Shown one piece after another: positions 35,692 to 44,652 of a DNA stretch of 64,000 bases. Position 1 is the first letter of the stretch, and each line of letters starts with the position of its first letter. Source of the DNA: Rhodococcus sp. NBC_00297 (GTDB taxonomy: Bacteria; Actinomycetota; Actinomycetes; Mycobacteriales; Mycobacteriaceae). Both the position numbers and the translations under genes were made by a program. The notes beneath the pieces are model-generated. The model searched no databases. It was not told the origin of the DNA and was given only the letters and a program-made list of their open reading frames with translations. Location: NCBI RefSeq assembly GCF_036173065.1, contig NZ_CP108041.1:3475001-3539000 (forward strand), read 5' to 3'.

Positions 35692-36320
35692 GCGGTGTCG
35701 AGAGGGTTCTTCGCCTCGCGGGCAGCGGCGACGGGGGAGTGCGCCATGACGACACCGGCGGCGCCCCACCACATCCCGGTCACCAGCAGCGCCCCGACGA
35801 TGCCGATGCCTGTCGCACCCGCGGTGACCACGGCGGCGAGGGCCACGCCGGCAACCAGGGCCGAGCCCAGCCCCAGGACGACGGGACGCAGCCGACCGGG
35901 CACGACCAGCGCACCCGACGCGATCACCGAGGATGCTGCGACCACGCGGCCGTCGGGAAGTGCCGACGTCGCGATGTGATCGGACAGCCATGCCGACCCG
36001 GCTGCCGCGGTCAGGGTCGACCCGAGGCACAGCATGAGGATCGCGCCGATGCCGTACGGCAACTTGCGCACCACCGCGACCACCGTCAGCGCGGCGACCA
36101 CCACCAGCACGGTCGTCACGTCGATGACGTCGAGCACCGTGTCGGCCGGGGCGTACAGGGCCTCGAGCGCGACCGACGCCGGTGGGTAGCGCACGCCCAG
36201 CAGCGGCAGGACGGCGTAGAGCACGACCAGTGCCGCCGCGGACACTCCTGTCAGTGCCCACCACCGAGGGGTGGTGCGTCGGGCGCGAAGCGCGATCTGT
36301 TGCGTCGTCGTGGTACTCAC
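35667..36320 (-). CDS. Hypothetical integral membrane protein
   Basis: A 217-residue protein with about six hydrophobic helices, for example ALTGVSAAALVVLYAVLPLLG, VTTVLVVVAALTVVAVV and VVLGLGSALVAGVALAAVV, and a positively charged C-terminal tail. The second half resembles a PAP2-type membrane scaffold, but I see no phosphatase signature, so I do not assign a function. It starts 70 bp downstream of the E1 beta gene on the same strand and may be its last operon member. Confidence 0.7.
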   Translation of the reverse strand: MSTTTTQQIALRARRTTPRWWALTGVSAAALVVLYAVLPLLGVRYPPASVALEALYAPADTVLDVIDVTTVLVVVAALTVVAVVRKLPYGIGAILMLCLGSTLTAAAGSAWLSDHIATSALPDGRVVAASSVIASGALVVPGRLRPVVLGLGSALVAGVALAAVVTAGATGIGIVGALLVTGMWWGAAGVVMAHSPVAAAREAKNPLDTAALMLRRR

Positions 36321-36389
36321 GGGTCCCCATGATGGCGCACGAGGCTGGCAGATTCCTGTGACCCGGCGCAGTGATTCCCGTGCGGCGCG

Positions 36390-37418
36390 TCAGCCTGCGA
36401 GAACCGTGTCGACTCCCGTGAGAATTCGATCGACGTCCGGGAGGTGGTGCCGCTCGAGGCGTGCCGGCGGGTACGGAACGTGGAAGCCCGTGACCCGCTG
36501 GACGGGTGCCTCCAGCGAGTAGAAGCACTCCTGCGACACCTGGGCCGCCACCTCCGCCGCGATGCCGAGGTAGCCCGTGTCCTCGTGCACGACGACGAGG
36601 CGCCCGGTCCGACGCACGGACCGACAGACCGTGTCGGTGTCCAGCGGTGAGAGGGACCGGAGATCGATGACCTCGAGGCTGTGGCCCTCGGACTCCGCCA
36701 CCTCGGCTGCCTTCAGTGCGGTCTGCACCATCGACCCGTAGGCCACCACTGTCACGTCGGTACCGGTGCGGCACACGCGAGCGGCGTCCAGCGGCAGATC
36801 GGGCGCATCGGTGGCCCATTCGCCCTTGTCCCAGTACCGACGCTTGGGCTCGAGGAAGACGACGGGGTCCTCCGAGTGCACGGCCTGCTGGATCATCCAG
36901 TACGCGTCGTGGGGCGTGCTCGGGCTGACCACGCGCAGGCCCGCCGTGTGGGCGAAGTACGCCTCGGGAGATTCCGAATGGTGTTCGACGGCTCCGATGC
37001 CACCACCGAACGGGATGCGGATGACCATCGGGGCGCCGATGCGACCGGCGGTGCGGTACCGGATCTTGGCCACCTGGGACACGATCTGGTCGAAGGCCGG
37101 ATAGACGAACCCGTCGAACTGGATCTCGACGACGGGGCGGTAGCCGCGCAGCGCCATGCCGAACGCGGTGCCCACCATGCCGGACTCGGCGAGGGGCATG
37201 TCGAGCACGCGCTGATCGCCGAAGTCCTTCTGCAGTCTGTCGGTCACGCGGAACACACCGCCGAGCTTGCCGATGTCGAGGCCCATCAGCACGACCTTGT
37301 CGTCGGCCTCGAGGGAGGCGCGGAGACCTGCGTTGATCGCACCACCGAGGGTGCCCTTGACGTGGAGATCGGACGACGCGGTGGTCGCGCCGGCGCGGGA
37401 GAGGGTTCCGGTGGTCAT
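36390..37418 (-). CDS. bkdB: Branched-chain 2-oxoacid (or pyruvate-type) dehydrogenase E1 beta subunit
   Basis: A 342-residue transketolase-like E1 beta. Seen: GAINAGLRASLEADDKVVLMGLDIGKLGGVFRV, RVLDMPLAESGMVGTAFGMALRG with the cofactor-contacting Glu, FDGFVYPAFDQIVSQVAKIRYR, RIPFGGGIGAVEHHSESPEAYF and the closing VTGFHVPYPPARLERHHLPD. AAGGAG precedes ATG 37418. It pairs with the E1 alpha gene, whose stop overlaps its start, to decarboxylate 2-oxoacids with TPP. The valine operon 20 kb away makes branched-chain substrates plausible. Confidence 0.88.
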   Translation of the reverse strand: MTTGTLSRAGATTASSDLHVKGTLGGAINAGLRASLEADDKVVLMGLDIGKLGGVFRVTDRLQKDFGDQRVLDMPLAESGMVGTAFGMALRGYRPVVEIQFDGFVYPAFDQIVSQVAKIRYRTAGRIGAPMVIRIPFGGGIGAVEHHSESPEAYFAHTAGLRVVSPSTPHDAYWMIQQAVHSEDPVVFLEPKRRYWDKGEWATDAPDLPLDAARVCRTGTDVTVVAYGSMVQTALKAAEVAESEGHSLEVIDLRSLSPLDTDTVCRSVRRTGRLVVVHEDTGYLGIAAEVAAQVSQECFYSLEAPVQRVTGFHVPYPPARLERHHLPDVDRILTGVDTVLAG

Positions 37419-38494
37419 CGCAGTGTCTCCTTCTGGCGGTCCACCACAGCGTGGGGTTCGGCGTAGACGTGGTCGAGCAGGGTGGACGACTCCGGATCGA
37501 CGGCGGAGATCGTGGCGGAGCGGAGCCGGGCGGCGACGTCGTCGGCGGTCGCGGCGATGTCCTCGCGCACGGACGGTGTCAGGGCGCCCTCGCGGGTGAG
37601 CAGTCTGTCGAGGCGGTCCAACGGATCGCGCGCCGCCCACACGTCGCGCTCGGCGTCGGCGCGGTACCGCGTCGGATCGTCGGACGTGGTGTGCGGGCCC
37701 ATGCGGTAGGTCATGGCTTCGATGAACGTGGGGCCTCCGCCGGTGCGGGCGCGGTGCGCGGCGGCACGGGTGACGGCGAGGACGGCGAGGGCATCGTTGC
37801 CGTCGACCCGCAGGGCGGGCATGCCGAAGCCGGCGGCGCGGGAGGCGAGCGGCAGCGGACTCTGCAGCGCGACGGGCTCGCTGATGGCCCAGTGGTTGTT
37901 CTGGCAGAAGAAGACGACGCCGGCCCCGAAGGAGACCGAGAACGACAACGCCTCCGAGATGTCGCCCTCGCTCGTGGCGCCGTCACCGAAGTAGGCGACC
38001 GTGGCGATCTCGGCACCGTCGAGTCGCGCCGCCATGGCGTAGCCGGTGGCATGCAGACCCTGCGCTCCGACGATGATCGCCGGGTTGGTGATGTTGTACT
38101 CGTCCGGATCCCAGCCGGAGTGCGCGGTGCCGCGCCACAGTGCGGTGAGCTTCTCCACCGGCACGCCTCGGCAGTACGCCACCGCGTGCTCGCGGTAGCT
38201 CGTGAAGATGTAGTCGTCCGCGGTGACGGCGTGGGCCGAGCCCACCTGGGCTGCTTCCTGACCCAGCAGCGGTGCCCACAGTCCCAGCTCACCCTGGCGC
38301 TGCAGCGCGGTCGCCTCGGTGTCGATGCGGCGAGCGACCACCATGTCGCGGTACATGTCGAGCATGTGGGCGGCGTCGACGTCGGCGACGAGTCGCCAGT
38401 GCTCGGGGTCGTGCACTCGCCGGCCGTCGGGCTGGACGAGCTGCACGGGATGCGCGATGCGATCGCCCCGCGGTGATGTGTCCGATCGGGTCAT
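37415..38494 (-). CDS. bkdA: Branched-chain 2-oxoacid (or pyruvate-type) dehydrogenase E1 alpha subunit
   Basis: A 359-residue E1 alpha. The TPP/Mg motif GDGATSEGDISEALSFSV continues to FFCQNNHWAIS (GDG to NN spacing as expected), and MVVARRIDTEATALQRQGELG and the phosphorylation-loop-like YRMGPHTTSDDPTRYR region match BkdA/PdhA proteins. It forms a heterotetramer with E1 beta. No E2 (lipoyl transacylase) gene follows; it must be supplied from elsewhere. ATG 38494 starts the transcript, with a 260-bp upstream region. Confidence 0.88.
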   Translation of the reverse strand: MTRSDTSPRGDRIAHPVQLVQPDGRRVHDPEHWRLVADVDAAHMLDMYRDMVVARRIDTEATALQRQGELGLWAPLLGQEAAQVGSAHAVTADDYIFTSYREHAVAYCRGVPVEKLTALWRGTAHSGWDPDEYNITNPAIIVGAQGLHATGYAMAARLDGAEIATVAYFGDGATSEGDISEALSFSVSFGAGVVFFCQNNHWAISEPVALQSPLPLASRAAGFGMPALRVDGNDALAVLAVTRAAAHRARTGGGPTFIEAMTYRMGPHTTSDDPTRYRADAERDVWAARDPLDRLDRLLTREGALTPSVREDIAATADDVAARLRSATISAVDPESSTLLDHVYAEPHAVVDRQKETLR

Positions 38495-38591
38495 GGGCTT
38501 CCTCTCCGCCGGTGCGCGGACCTCGTCGTGAGAGGAGGGCGCACAGTGTGGACGAACCGTGTGTGGCTCACCTCACAGCATGCTCGCCTGA

Positions 38592-38634
38592 CCGCATTGC
38601 GCAAGTGATGCGGACGAGAGTGAGCAACTCGCTC
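38592..38634 (-). promoter_or_regulatory. Palindromic elements upstream of bkdA
   Basis: Within the 260-bp gap before bkdA, CCGCAT (38592-38597) and ATGCGG (38608-38613) flank a TTGCGCAA palindrome (38597-38604), and a second imperfect dyad GAGTGAG / CTCGCTC occupies 38618-38634. They are candidate operators for the E1 operon or for the divergent photolyase gene. The rest of the gap shows no open reading frame or RNA element. Function is inferred from position only. Confidence 0.3.
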
Positions 38635-38754
38635 GGTGGTTGCCCCACCGACACGCACAGAACGAGCAGGATGGGCGTCGGGTGACGGTGTCGGACGGTC
38701 ACGCGTAGCGGTTCCCGGCCGGTTGGCCCCGCGGAGGACGGGGAACAGCAGAGC

Positions 38755-40239
38755 ATGTCCTCTCCGGCTCCGCTCTGGGTGTTCGCCGATCAGCTCGGCC
38801 CCCACGTCCACTCGTCCGAGGAGATGGTGGACCGTGACGTCGTCATCATCGAGTCCGCGCGCGCGTTTGGCCGTCGACGGGGTCATCGGCAGAAGGCCCA
38901 TCTGTTGCTCAGCGGCATGCGGCACCTCGCGGACGAACTCGGCGACCGTGCCACGTACATCCGTGCCGACACCTATCGCGAGGGCCTCGCCCGCGTCGGG
39001 CGCCCGGTCGTCGTCCACGAACCGACGTCGCGGCGAGCGGAGGCCTTCGTTCGTCGACTGGCCGACGAGGGCCTGGTCGAGGAGATCGTGCCGACCCCCA
39101 CGTTCGCCCTGTCCCGTGCGGACTTCGCCGACTGGGCGGGCGGCAAGAAGTCGTTCCTCATGGAGAACTTCTACCGAGAGCAGCGTCGCCGGTTCGACAT
39201 CCTGATGGACGGCGAGAATCCGGTGAGCGGCACCTGGAACCTCGATGCTGAGAACAGGGAGAAGCCGCCCAAGAAGCGGACGACACTCGGTGTTCCCGAA
39301 CCGTGGTGGCCCGAGGAGGACGACATCGACGCCGGCGTGCGTAAGGATCTCGACGCCATGGACGTCGACTGGTCCGGCGAGGACGGACCGCGTCTCTTCG
39401 CCGTCACCGCAGCCGAGGCGGCGTCGGCGCTGGAGACCTTCGTGGCCACCCGTCTCGCCACGTTCGGTCCCTACGAGGACGCCGTGATGGCCGCGGACTG
39501 GACCATGTCGCACTCGCTGCTGTCGGTGCCGTTCAACCTCGGTGTGCTGCACCCGTTGGACGCGGCGCGCGCCGCCGAGCAGGCCTACCGGGACGGGACG
39601 GCACCGCTGGCGAGCGTCGAGGGGTTCGTACGCCAGATCCTCGGGTGGCGCGAGTACGTGTGGCACCTCTACTGGCATCTGGGCGAGGACTACATGCGCA
39701 CGAACGCGCTCGACGCCGACACCCCGCTGCCCGGATGGTTCCAGACCCTCGACGCGGAGGAGGTCACCGCAGCGTGCCTGTCCGACGCCCTCGCCGGCGT
39801 GCACGATCGCGGGTGGGTGCACCACATCCCGCGCCTGATGATCCTGGGAAACCATGCGCTGCAACGGGGGTACGACCCGCGGGCGCTCACCCGGTGGTTC
39901 ACCGAGCACTTCGTCGACGGGTACGAGTGGGTCATGCCCGTCAACGTCTTCGGCATGAGTCAGCACGCCGACGGGGGAGTGATCGCGACCAAGCCCTACA
40001 CGTCCGGCGGCGCGTACATCGACCGCATGACCGACCACTGCAAGGGCTGCGCGTTCGACCCCAAGAAGCGGGTCGGGGAGGACGCGTGTCCGTTCACGGC
40101 GGGGTACTGGGCGTTCACGCACAAGCACCGCGAGCGGCTGGCGAAGAACATGCGCACGCGCCGAGCAGTCAGTTCGATGGAGCGGCTCGGCGACATCGAC
40201 GAGATCGTCGAGCAGGAGCGGCACCGGACCTCTTTCTGA
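38755..40239 (+). CDS. Iron-sulfur bacterial cryptochrome/(6-4) photolyase (FeS-BCP, PhrB-like)
   Basis: A 494-residue cryptochrome/photolyase-related flavoprotein. Four cysteines at 341, 429, 432 and 445 have exactly the 88-3-13 spacing of the [4Fe-4S] ligands in Agrobacterium PhrB (C350, C438, C441, C454); the last three lie in DHCKGCAFDPKKRVGEDACPF. Other motifs: PLWVFADQLGPHV at the start, the FAD-pocket QILGWREYVWHLYW, and MPVNVFGMSQHADGG. The family repairs (6-4) photoproducts with FAD and a lumazine antenna. A perfect 24-bp palindrome overlaps its stop. Confidence 0.9.
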   Translation: MSSPAPLWVFADQLGPHVHSSEEMVDRDVVIIESARAFGRRRGHRQKAHLLLSGMRHLADELGDRATYIRADTYREGLARVGRPVVVHEPTSRRAEAFVRRLADEGLVEEIVPTPTFALSRADFADWAGGKKSFLMENFYREQRRRFDILMDGENPVSGTWNLDAENREKPPKKRTTLGVPEPWWPEEDDIDAGVRKDLDAMDVDWSGEDGPRLFAVTAAEAASALETFVATRLATFGPYEDAVMAADWTMSHSLLSVPFNLGVLHPLDAARAAEQAYRDGTAPLASVEGFVRQILGWREYVWHLYWHLGEDYMRTNALDADTPLPGWFQTLDAEEVTAACLSDALAGVHDRGWVHHIPRLMILGNHALQRGYDPRALTRWFTEHFVDGYEWVMPVNVFGMSQHADGGVIATKPYTSGGAYIDRMTDHCKGCAFDPKKRVGEDACPFTAGYWAFTHKHRERLAKNMRTRRAVSSMERLGDIDEIVEQERHRTSF

Positions 40240-40261
40240 ACTCGAGGTCGACCTCGAGTTC
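40238..40261. terminator. 24-bp perfect palindrome at the end of the photolyase gene
   Basis: Two 12-base arms meet without a spacer: GAACTCGAGGTC followed by GACCTCGAGTTC. As RNA it folds into a ten-pair stem with a four-base TCGA loop. It overlaps the stop codon of the photolyase gene and lies 47 bp before the next gene, so termination is most likely; an operator for the following operon is the alternative. Confidence 0.6.
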
Positions 40262-40307
40262 GTTGACCCTGAAAGCCCGTCACCCACTGCGCATGCCTAC
40301 TATCTGA

Positions 40308-41138
40308 ATGATGCGGGTCACAGACAAGGTCGCCATCGTCACGGGAGGTGGCGCCGGTATCGGCGCCGCCCTCGCCACTGCACTGGTCGAGGCCGGGAAC
40401 TCGGTCCTGGTCGCCGATCTCGACGGGGCGGCCGCCGATGCGGTCGCCGCGCGACTGGGGGAGCGGTGCATCGCCGTCGGCGGCGACGTCGCCGACGACG
40501 CGGTGATCGCCCAGATGATCGAGCGGGTCGAGGAGGCGTTCGGGCCACTCGACATCTACATCGCCAATGCCGGGACGACGGCAGGGATGGGGCTCGACAG
40601 CACCGACGCCGCCTGGGACACCGCGCTGTCGGTCAACGTCCTCGCCCATGTGCGCGCTGCGCGCGTGGTGATCCCGCGATGGATCGAGCGCGGAACGCAC
40701 GGCTACTTCCTGTCCACCGCGTCCGCGGCGGGCCTGCTCACCCAGATCGGATCGGCCACCTACTCGGTGTCCAAGCACGCCGCCGTCGGCTTCGCCGAAT
40801 GGTTGTCGGTCACCTACGGCGACAAGGGCATCGCGGTGAGCTGCCTGTGCCCGATGGGCGTCAACACGGCGCTCCTGAACTCGGGCTTCGACAGCGACGC
40901 CGAGGGTGCCTCGGTGGCGGCCTCCGCCGTGACCGGCGCCGGCACCGTCCTCGAACCGGAGGACGTCGCTCGCATCGTCCTCGAGGCGATGGAGACCGAG
41001 AAGTTCCTCGTTCTCCCGCACCCCGAGGTGCTCACGTTCTACTCGCACAAGAGTGCCGACTACGACCGGTGGATCGCCGGGATGCGTCGGTACCGAACAT
41101 CTCTCGAGACGGCCGCACGGCCAGGACAGGATCGCTGA
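40308..41138 (+). CDS. SDR family oxidoreductase in an ACAD/kinase operon
   Basis: A 276-residue short-chain dehydrogenase. Seen: cofactor motif [22 protein letters not shown] after strand 2 (Asp suggests NAD preference), NAG at IANAGTT, catalytic Ser in STASAAG and YSVSK. Two ATG codons in tandem start the gene; a TACTAT -10-like element lies only four bases before, so the mRNA may be leaderless. The acyl-CoA dehydrogenase gene starts one base after its stop. It probably oxidises or reduces a hydroxyacyl intermediate of the same pathway. Confidence 0.87.
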   Translation: MMRVTDKVAIVTGGGAGIGAALATALVEAGNSVLVADLDGAAADAVAARLGERCIAVGGDVADDAVIAQMIERVEEAFGPLDIYIANAGTTAGMGLDSTDAAWDTALSVNVLAHVRAARVVIPRWIERGTHGYFLSTASAAGLLTQIGSATYSVSKHAAVGFAEWLSVTYGDKGIAVSCLCPMGVNTALLNSGFDSDAEGASVAASAVTGAGTVLEPEDVARIVLEAMETEKFLVLPHPEVLTFYSHKSADYDRWIAGMRRYRTSLETAARPGQDR

Positions 41139-41139
41139 C

Positions 41140-42357
41140 ATGGATTTCGCGTACTCGGATCGGTGCAAGGACTACCAGCAGCGCCTGCTGGCGTTCATGG
41201 ACGAGAAGGTCTACCCGGCGGAGGCGGTCTACGCCCAGCAGATCCTGGAATCGGGTGATCCGCACTTCCAGCCGCCGATCCTCGAGGAGCTCAAGGCCGA
41301 CGCGAAGTCGCGCGGCCTCTGGAACCTCTTCCACCCGGATCCCGCCTACGGCCCCGGTCTGACCAACGCCGAGTACGCACCGCTCGCGGAGATCATGGGC
41401 CGCAGCCCCGCGATCGCGCCCGAGGCCTGCAACTGCGCCGCACCGGACACCGGCAACATGGAGGTGTTCACCCGCTTCGGCACGGACGAGCACAAGGAGA
41501 AGTGGCTCGCCCCGTTGCTCGAGGGCACCATCCGCTCGGCCTTCGCCATGACGGAGCCCGATGTCGCCAGCTCCGACGCGACCAACATCGCGATGTCCAT
41601 GGTGGCCGACGGCGAGGACTGGATCCTGAACGGCCGCAAGTGGTGGACCTCGAACGCCCTGCACCAGAACTGCAAGGTGCTGATCGTCATGGGCAAGACC
41701 GCGCCCGAGGCGTCGACGTACGAACAGCAGTCGATGATGGTCGTGCCGATCGACGCGCCGGGCGTCACCGTCCTGCGCGGACTGCCCGTGTTCGGGTACC
41801 AGGACCGCGAGGGTCACGCCGAGGTCCTGTTCGAGAACGTCCGCGTCCCCGGCAAGGACGTGCTCGCCGGACCGGGTGCCGGCTTCATGATCGGCCAGGC
41901 ACGTCTCGGCCCCGGCCGTATCCACCACTGCATGCGGGCGATCGGAATGGCCGAGCGCGCACTGGAACTCATGTGTGACCGTGCGTCGTCGCGGGTGGCG
42001 TTCGGCAAGCCGATCGCGGCGCAGGCCAACATCCAGGACTGGATCGCCGAAGCCCGCATCGACATCGAGATGGCGCGCCTGCTCACGCTGAAGGCCGCCT
42101 GGATGATGGACGAGTTCAGCAACAAGGAAGCGCGCGTGGAGATCGCGGCCATCAAGGTCGCCGCGCCCGCGATGGCCCTGAAGATCGTCGACCGCGCCAT
42201 CCAGGTCCACGGCGGCGGCGGTGTCTCCGACGACTTCCCGCTCGCCAGCATGTACGCCCACCTGCGGACCCTGCGTCTCGCCGACGGTCCGGACGAGGTG
42301 CACAAGCGGACCATCGCACGCACCGAGCTGGCGCCCTACCGGAAGATCGACAAGTGA
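41140..42357 (+). CDS. ACAD10/11-like acyl-CoA dehydrogenase family protein
   Basis: A 405-residue acyl-CoA dehydrogenase-fold flavoprotein. Seen: [39 protein letters not shown], and [14 protein letters not shown] near the C-terminus. This last motif stands where ordinary members have the EGT catalytic Glu, and it is the form known from ACAD10 and ACAD11. In that group, and in LvaC of the Pseudomonas levulinate pathway, the enzyme acts on a 4-phosphorylated acyl-CoA made by an APH-type kinase, with loss of phosphate. Such a kinase gene overlaps the 3' end here (GTGA). Confidence 0.85.
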   Translation: MDFAYSDRCKDYQQRLLAFMDEKVYPAEAVYAQQILESGDPHFQPPILEELKADAKSRGLWNLFHPDPAYGPGLTNAEYAPLAEIMGRSPAIAPEACNCAAPDTGNMEVFTRFGTDEHKEKWLAPLLEGTIRSAFAMTEPDVASSDATNIAMSMVADGEDWILNGRKWWTSNALHQNCKVLIVMGKTAPEASTYEQQSMMVVPIDAPGVTVLRGLPVFGYQDREGHAEVLFENVRVPGKDVLAGPGAGFMIGQARLGPGRIHHCMRAIGMAERALELMCDRASSRVAFGKPIAAQANIQDWIAEARIDIEMARLLTLKAAWMMDEFSNKEARVEIAAIKVAAPAMALKIVDRAIQVHGGGGVSDDFPLASMYAHLRTLRLADGPDEVHKRTIARTELAPYRKIDK

Positions 42358-43406
42358 CGACGGGAACGACACCGGGCCTCGACGACGGTGCGGTCACGAC
42401 GTGGATGGAGAGCCTCGACATCGGGGTCTCGGGGCCACTGACCTTCGAGCGCATCGGTAACGGGCAGTCGAATCTGACCTTCGCGGTGACCGACGCCGCG
42501 GGCAGCAACTGGGTCCTGCGGCGCCCGCCACTGGGCACGCTGCTCGCGTCGGCGCACGACGTCGCTCGCGAGTACCGCATCCTGTCGGCCTTGCAGCAGA
42601 CCGCCGTTCCGGTGCCGACGACGATCGCGCTGACCGATGATCCAGCGGTCACCGATGCGCCCCTCGTGCTGATGAGTCACGTCGACGGGTTGGTGGTCGA
42701 CAGCCCGACTGTCGCGGAGACACTGTCGCAGGCACGTCGTCGGACGATCGGTGAGGCCATGCCCGCCACGCTCGGCAAGATCCACGCGGTCGATCTCGAC
42801 AGCACCGGACTCACCGACCTGGCGAGTCATAAGCCGTATGCTGCACGGCAACTGAAGCGGTGGTCGGCTCAGTGGGAGCAATCGAAGACGCGGGACGTTC
42901 CGGACATCGAGCGCCTGGCCACCGCGCTGGCGGCGTCGGCTCCGGAGCAGACCGAGGTCTCGTTGGTGCACGGCGACTTCCATCTGAGCAACATCATCAC
43001 CAGCGGAGCCGGTGAGGGAAGTGTCGACGACGCGATCGTCGCGGTGGTCGACTGGGAGCTGTGCACGCTGGGCGAGCCGCTCGCGGACGTCGGTGCGCTG
43101 CTGGCCTACTGGTCGGAGGCCGACGACGACAACGCGGGCATGTTCATGTCCTCCACGTTGCCGGGCTTCCCGACGAGGAACGAGCTGGTCGAGCTCTATG
43201 CCGCCGCCACCGGCCGCGACGTCTCCGCGGTGGGGTACTGGCACGCCCTCGCGCTGTGGAAGCTGTCCGTCATCGCCGAGGGCGTCATGCGCCGGGCCAT
43301 CGACGACGAGCGCAACCGGGCACGCGACGGTTCTCCGACGACGGATCTGGTGGACGGCATCATCGGCCGCGCCGTCGCCACGGCGGAGGAGGCCGGGATC
43401 CTCTGA
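42354..43406 (+). CDS. APH-type phosphotransferase, ACAD10/11-like kinase partner
   Basis: A 350-residue aminoglycoside-phosphotransferase-fold kinase. Intact catalytic motifs: [16 protein letters not shown] (nucleotide loop), LRRPPLG with the ATP-binding region, [12 protein letters not shown] (HGD-x-x-x-x-N, the catalytic Asp) and [18 protein letters not shown] (metal-binding Asp). The [22 protein letters not shown] stretch is typical of the kinase domain of ACAD10/11 and of LvaA-like proteins, not of drug-resistance enzymes. Likely substrate is a 4-hydroxyacyl-CoA. Last gene of the SDR-dehydrogenase-kinase unit. Confidence 0.85.
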   Translation: MTTGTTPGLDDGAVTTWMESLDIGVSGPLTFERIGNGQSNLTFAVTDAAGSNWVLRRPPLGTLLASAHDVAREYRILSALQQTAVPVPTTIALTDDPAVTDAPLVLMSHVDGLVVDSPTVAETLSQARRRTIGEAMPATLGKIHAVDLDSTGLTDLASHKPYAARQLKRWSAQWEQSKTRDVPDIERLATALAASAPEQTEVSLVHGDFHLSNIITSGAGEGSVDDAIVAVVDWELCTLGEPLADVGALLAYWSEADDDNAGMFMSSTLPGFPTRNELVELYAAATGRDVSAVGYWHALALWKLSVIAEGVMRRAIDDERNRARDGSPTTDLVDGIIGRAVATAEEAGIL

Positions 43407-43420
43407 GTGGGCTCCGCCTC

Positions 43421-43462
43421 CGTGCGCCTTTCGCGTACCCCTGGATACGCGAAAGGCGCACG
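43421..43462. repeat. Palindromic dispersed repeat, copy 1
   Basis: Perfect 17-bp inverted arms (43421-43437 and 43446-43462) with an eight-base loop, in the gap between the converging kinase and benE genes. The arm GTGCGCCTTTCGCGTA is identical over 16 bases to a second copy at 45111-45126. Here it could also work as a terminator. Confidence 0.75.
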
Positions 43463-43476
43463 AGGAGCGCCGGTCC

Positions 43477-44652
43477 TCAGGCGGGTCGGGTGAGGCCCAG
43501 TCGGACGACGAGACCGAGCACGAGCGCCCAGAAGGCCGAGCCGATCCCCGCGATCGCCACACCCGAGGCGGCGACCACGAACGTGATGGCTGCCGGCACC
43601 CGGTCCGCCTCGGTACTCAACGCGGCGGCCAGCGATGCCGCGAGGGTGGCCAGCAACGCCAGTCCCGCAACGGTTTCCACGATGCCGGCCGGCGCGAGGG
43701 CGACGAGGGTCGCCAGCGCCGCCGAGGCGAGCGCGAGGGCCAGGTAGGACGCCCCGGCAGCCACCGCCGCGATCCACCGACGATCCTTGTCCGGGTGCGC
43801 GTCCGGGGCGGCCGCGAGCGCTGCGCTGATGGCAGCGAGGTTGACGGCGTGAACGCCGGCGGGTGCGGTGATCGCTGTGCCGACACCGGTGACGGTCATC
43901 GAGGCTCGCCACGGTACCGCGTAGCCGAAGGAGGCCATGACGGCCGTTCCCGGGATGTTCTGCGACGCCATCGTCACGATGTAGAGCGGCAGCGCGATGC
44001 CGATCAGCGCCTGCCACGTCCAGGTGGGTGCGACGAGGTCGAGGCTCGGGAGCAGCGATCGGGCGCCGATCTCGGTGTCGCCCGTCGTGAGCGAGATGCC
44101 GATGACCACGGCGGCGACGGCGAAGGCCGCCGGTACCGCCCAGCGCGGGGAGAAGCGCAGCAGCACGACCCATGTGACGACGACGGGGGCGACCGCAGCG
44201 GGATTGTCCGCGAGGGCCCGCACGGGTTCGAGACACAGTGGCAGGATGACGCCGGCGAGCATCGCCTGTGCCAGCGACACCGGGATCGCCGCGATGACGC
44301 GGCCGAGGCCGGACCACACTCCGGTGAGCACGATCGCGATGCCCACGGTCACGAACGCTCCCACGGCCGCCGGCCATCCGCCGACCACCGCTCCGGTACC
44401 CGCGAGCAACGCGGCACCGGGTGTGGACCAGGCCAGTGTGATCGGGATGCGGTAGCGCAGTGCCAGACCGGTGATTCCGAAGGCCATGACGAGAGACATG
44501 GCGAACAGTCCGGACGCGGCTTGGGACTCGCTCGCCCCCACCGAGCGCAGGCCCGTGAGGACCACGGCGAACGAACTGGTGAAGCCGACGAGCGCCGTGA
44601 CCACACCCGCGCCGATCGGCACGGCGAGGGACACCCGGCCGGGGGCTGTCAC
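43477..44652 (-). CDS. benE: BenE family benzoate/proton symporter
   Basis: A 391-residue membrane carrier with about twelve helices. Seen: GFTSSFAVVLTGLRSVGASESQAASGL, TLAWSTPGAALLA (the family's conserved substrate-region loop with a Pro-rich half helix), SLAQAMLAGVILPLCLEPV, and TMASQNIPGTAVMASFGY, all characteristic of BenE. It imports benzoate or a related aromatic acid. The GTG at 44652 overlaps the stop of the thioesterase gene. No benABCD or cat genes are present in the window. Confidence 0.88.
   Translation of the reverse strand: MTAPGRVSLAVPIGAGVVTALVGFTSSFAVVLTGLRSVGASESQAASGLFAMSLVMAFGITGLALRYRIPITLAWSTPGAALLAGTGAVVGGWPAAVGAFVTVGIAIVLTGVWSGLGRVIAAIPVSLAQAMLAGVILPLCLEPVRALADNPAAVAPVVVTWVVLLRFSPRWAVPAAFAVAAVVIGISLTTGDTEIGARSLLPSLDLVAPTWTWQALIGIALPLYIVTMASQNIPGTAVMASFGYAVPWRASMTVTGVGTAITAPAGVHAVNLAAISAALAAAPDAHPDKDRRWIAAVAAGASYLALALASAALATLVALAPAGIVETVAGLALLATLAASLAAALSTEADRVPAAITFVVAASGVAIAGIGSAFWALVLGLVVRLGLTRPA

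Noticed and set aside
42354..43406. Aminoglycoside-resistance phosphotransferase
   Set aside because: Although the fold is APH, the RRPPLG/AREYRIL features and coupling to an ACAD10/11-like enzyme fit acyl-CoA metabolism, not drug resistance.
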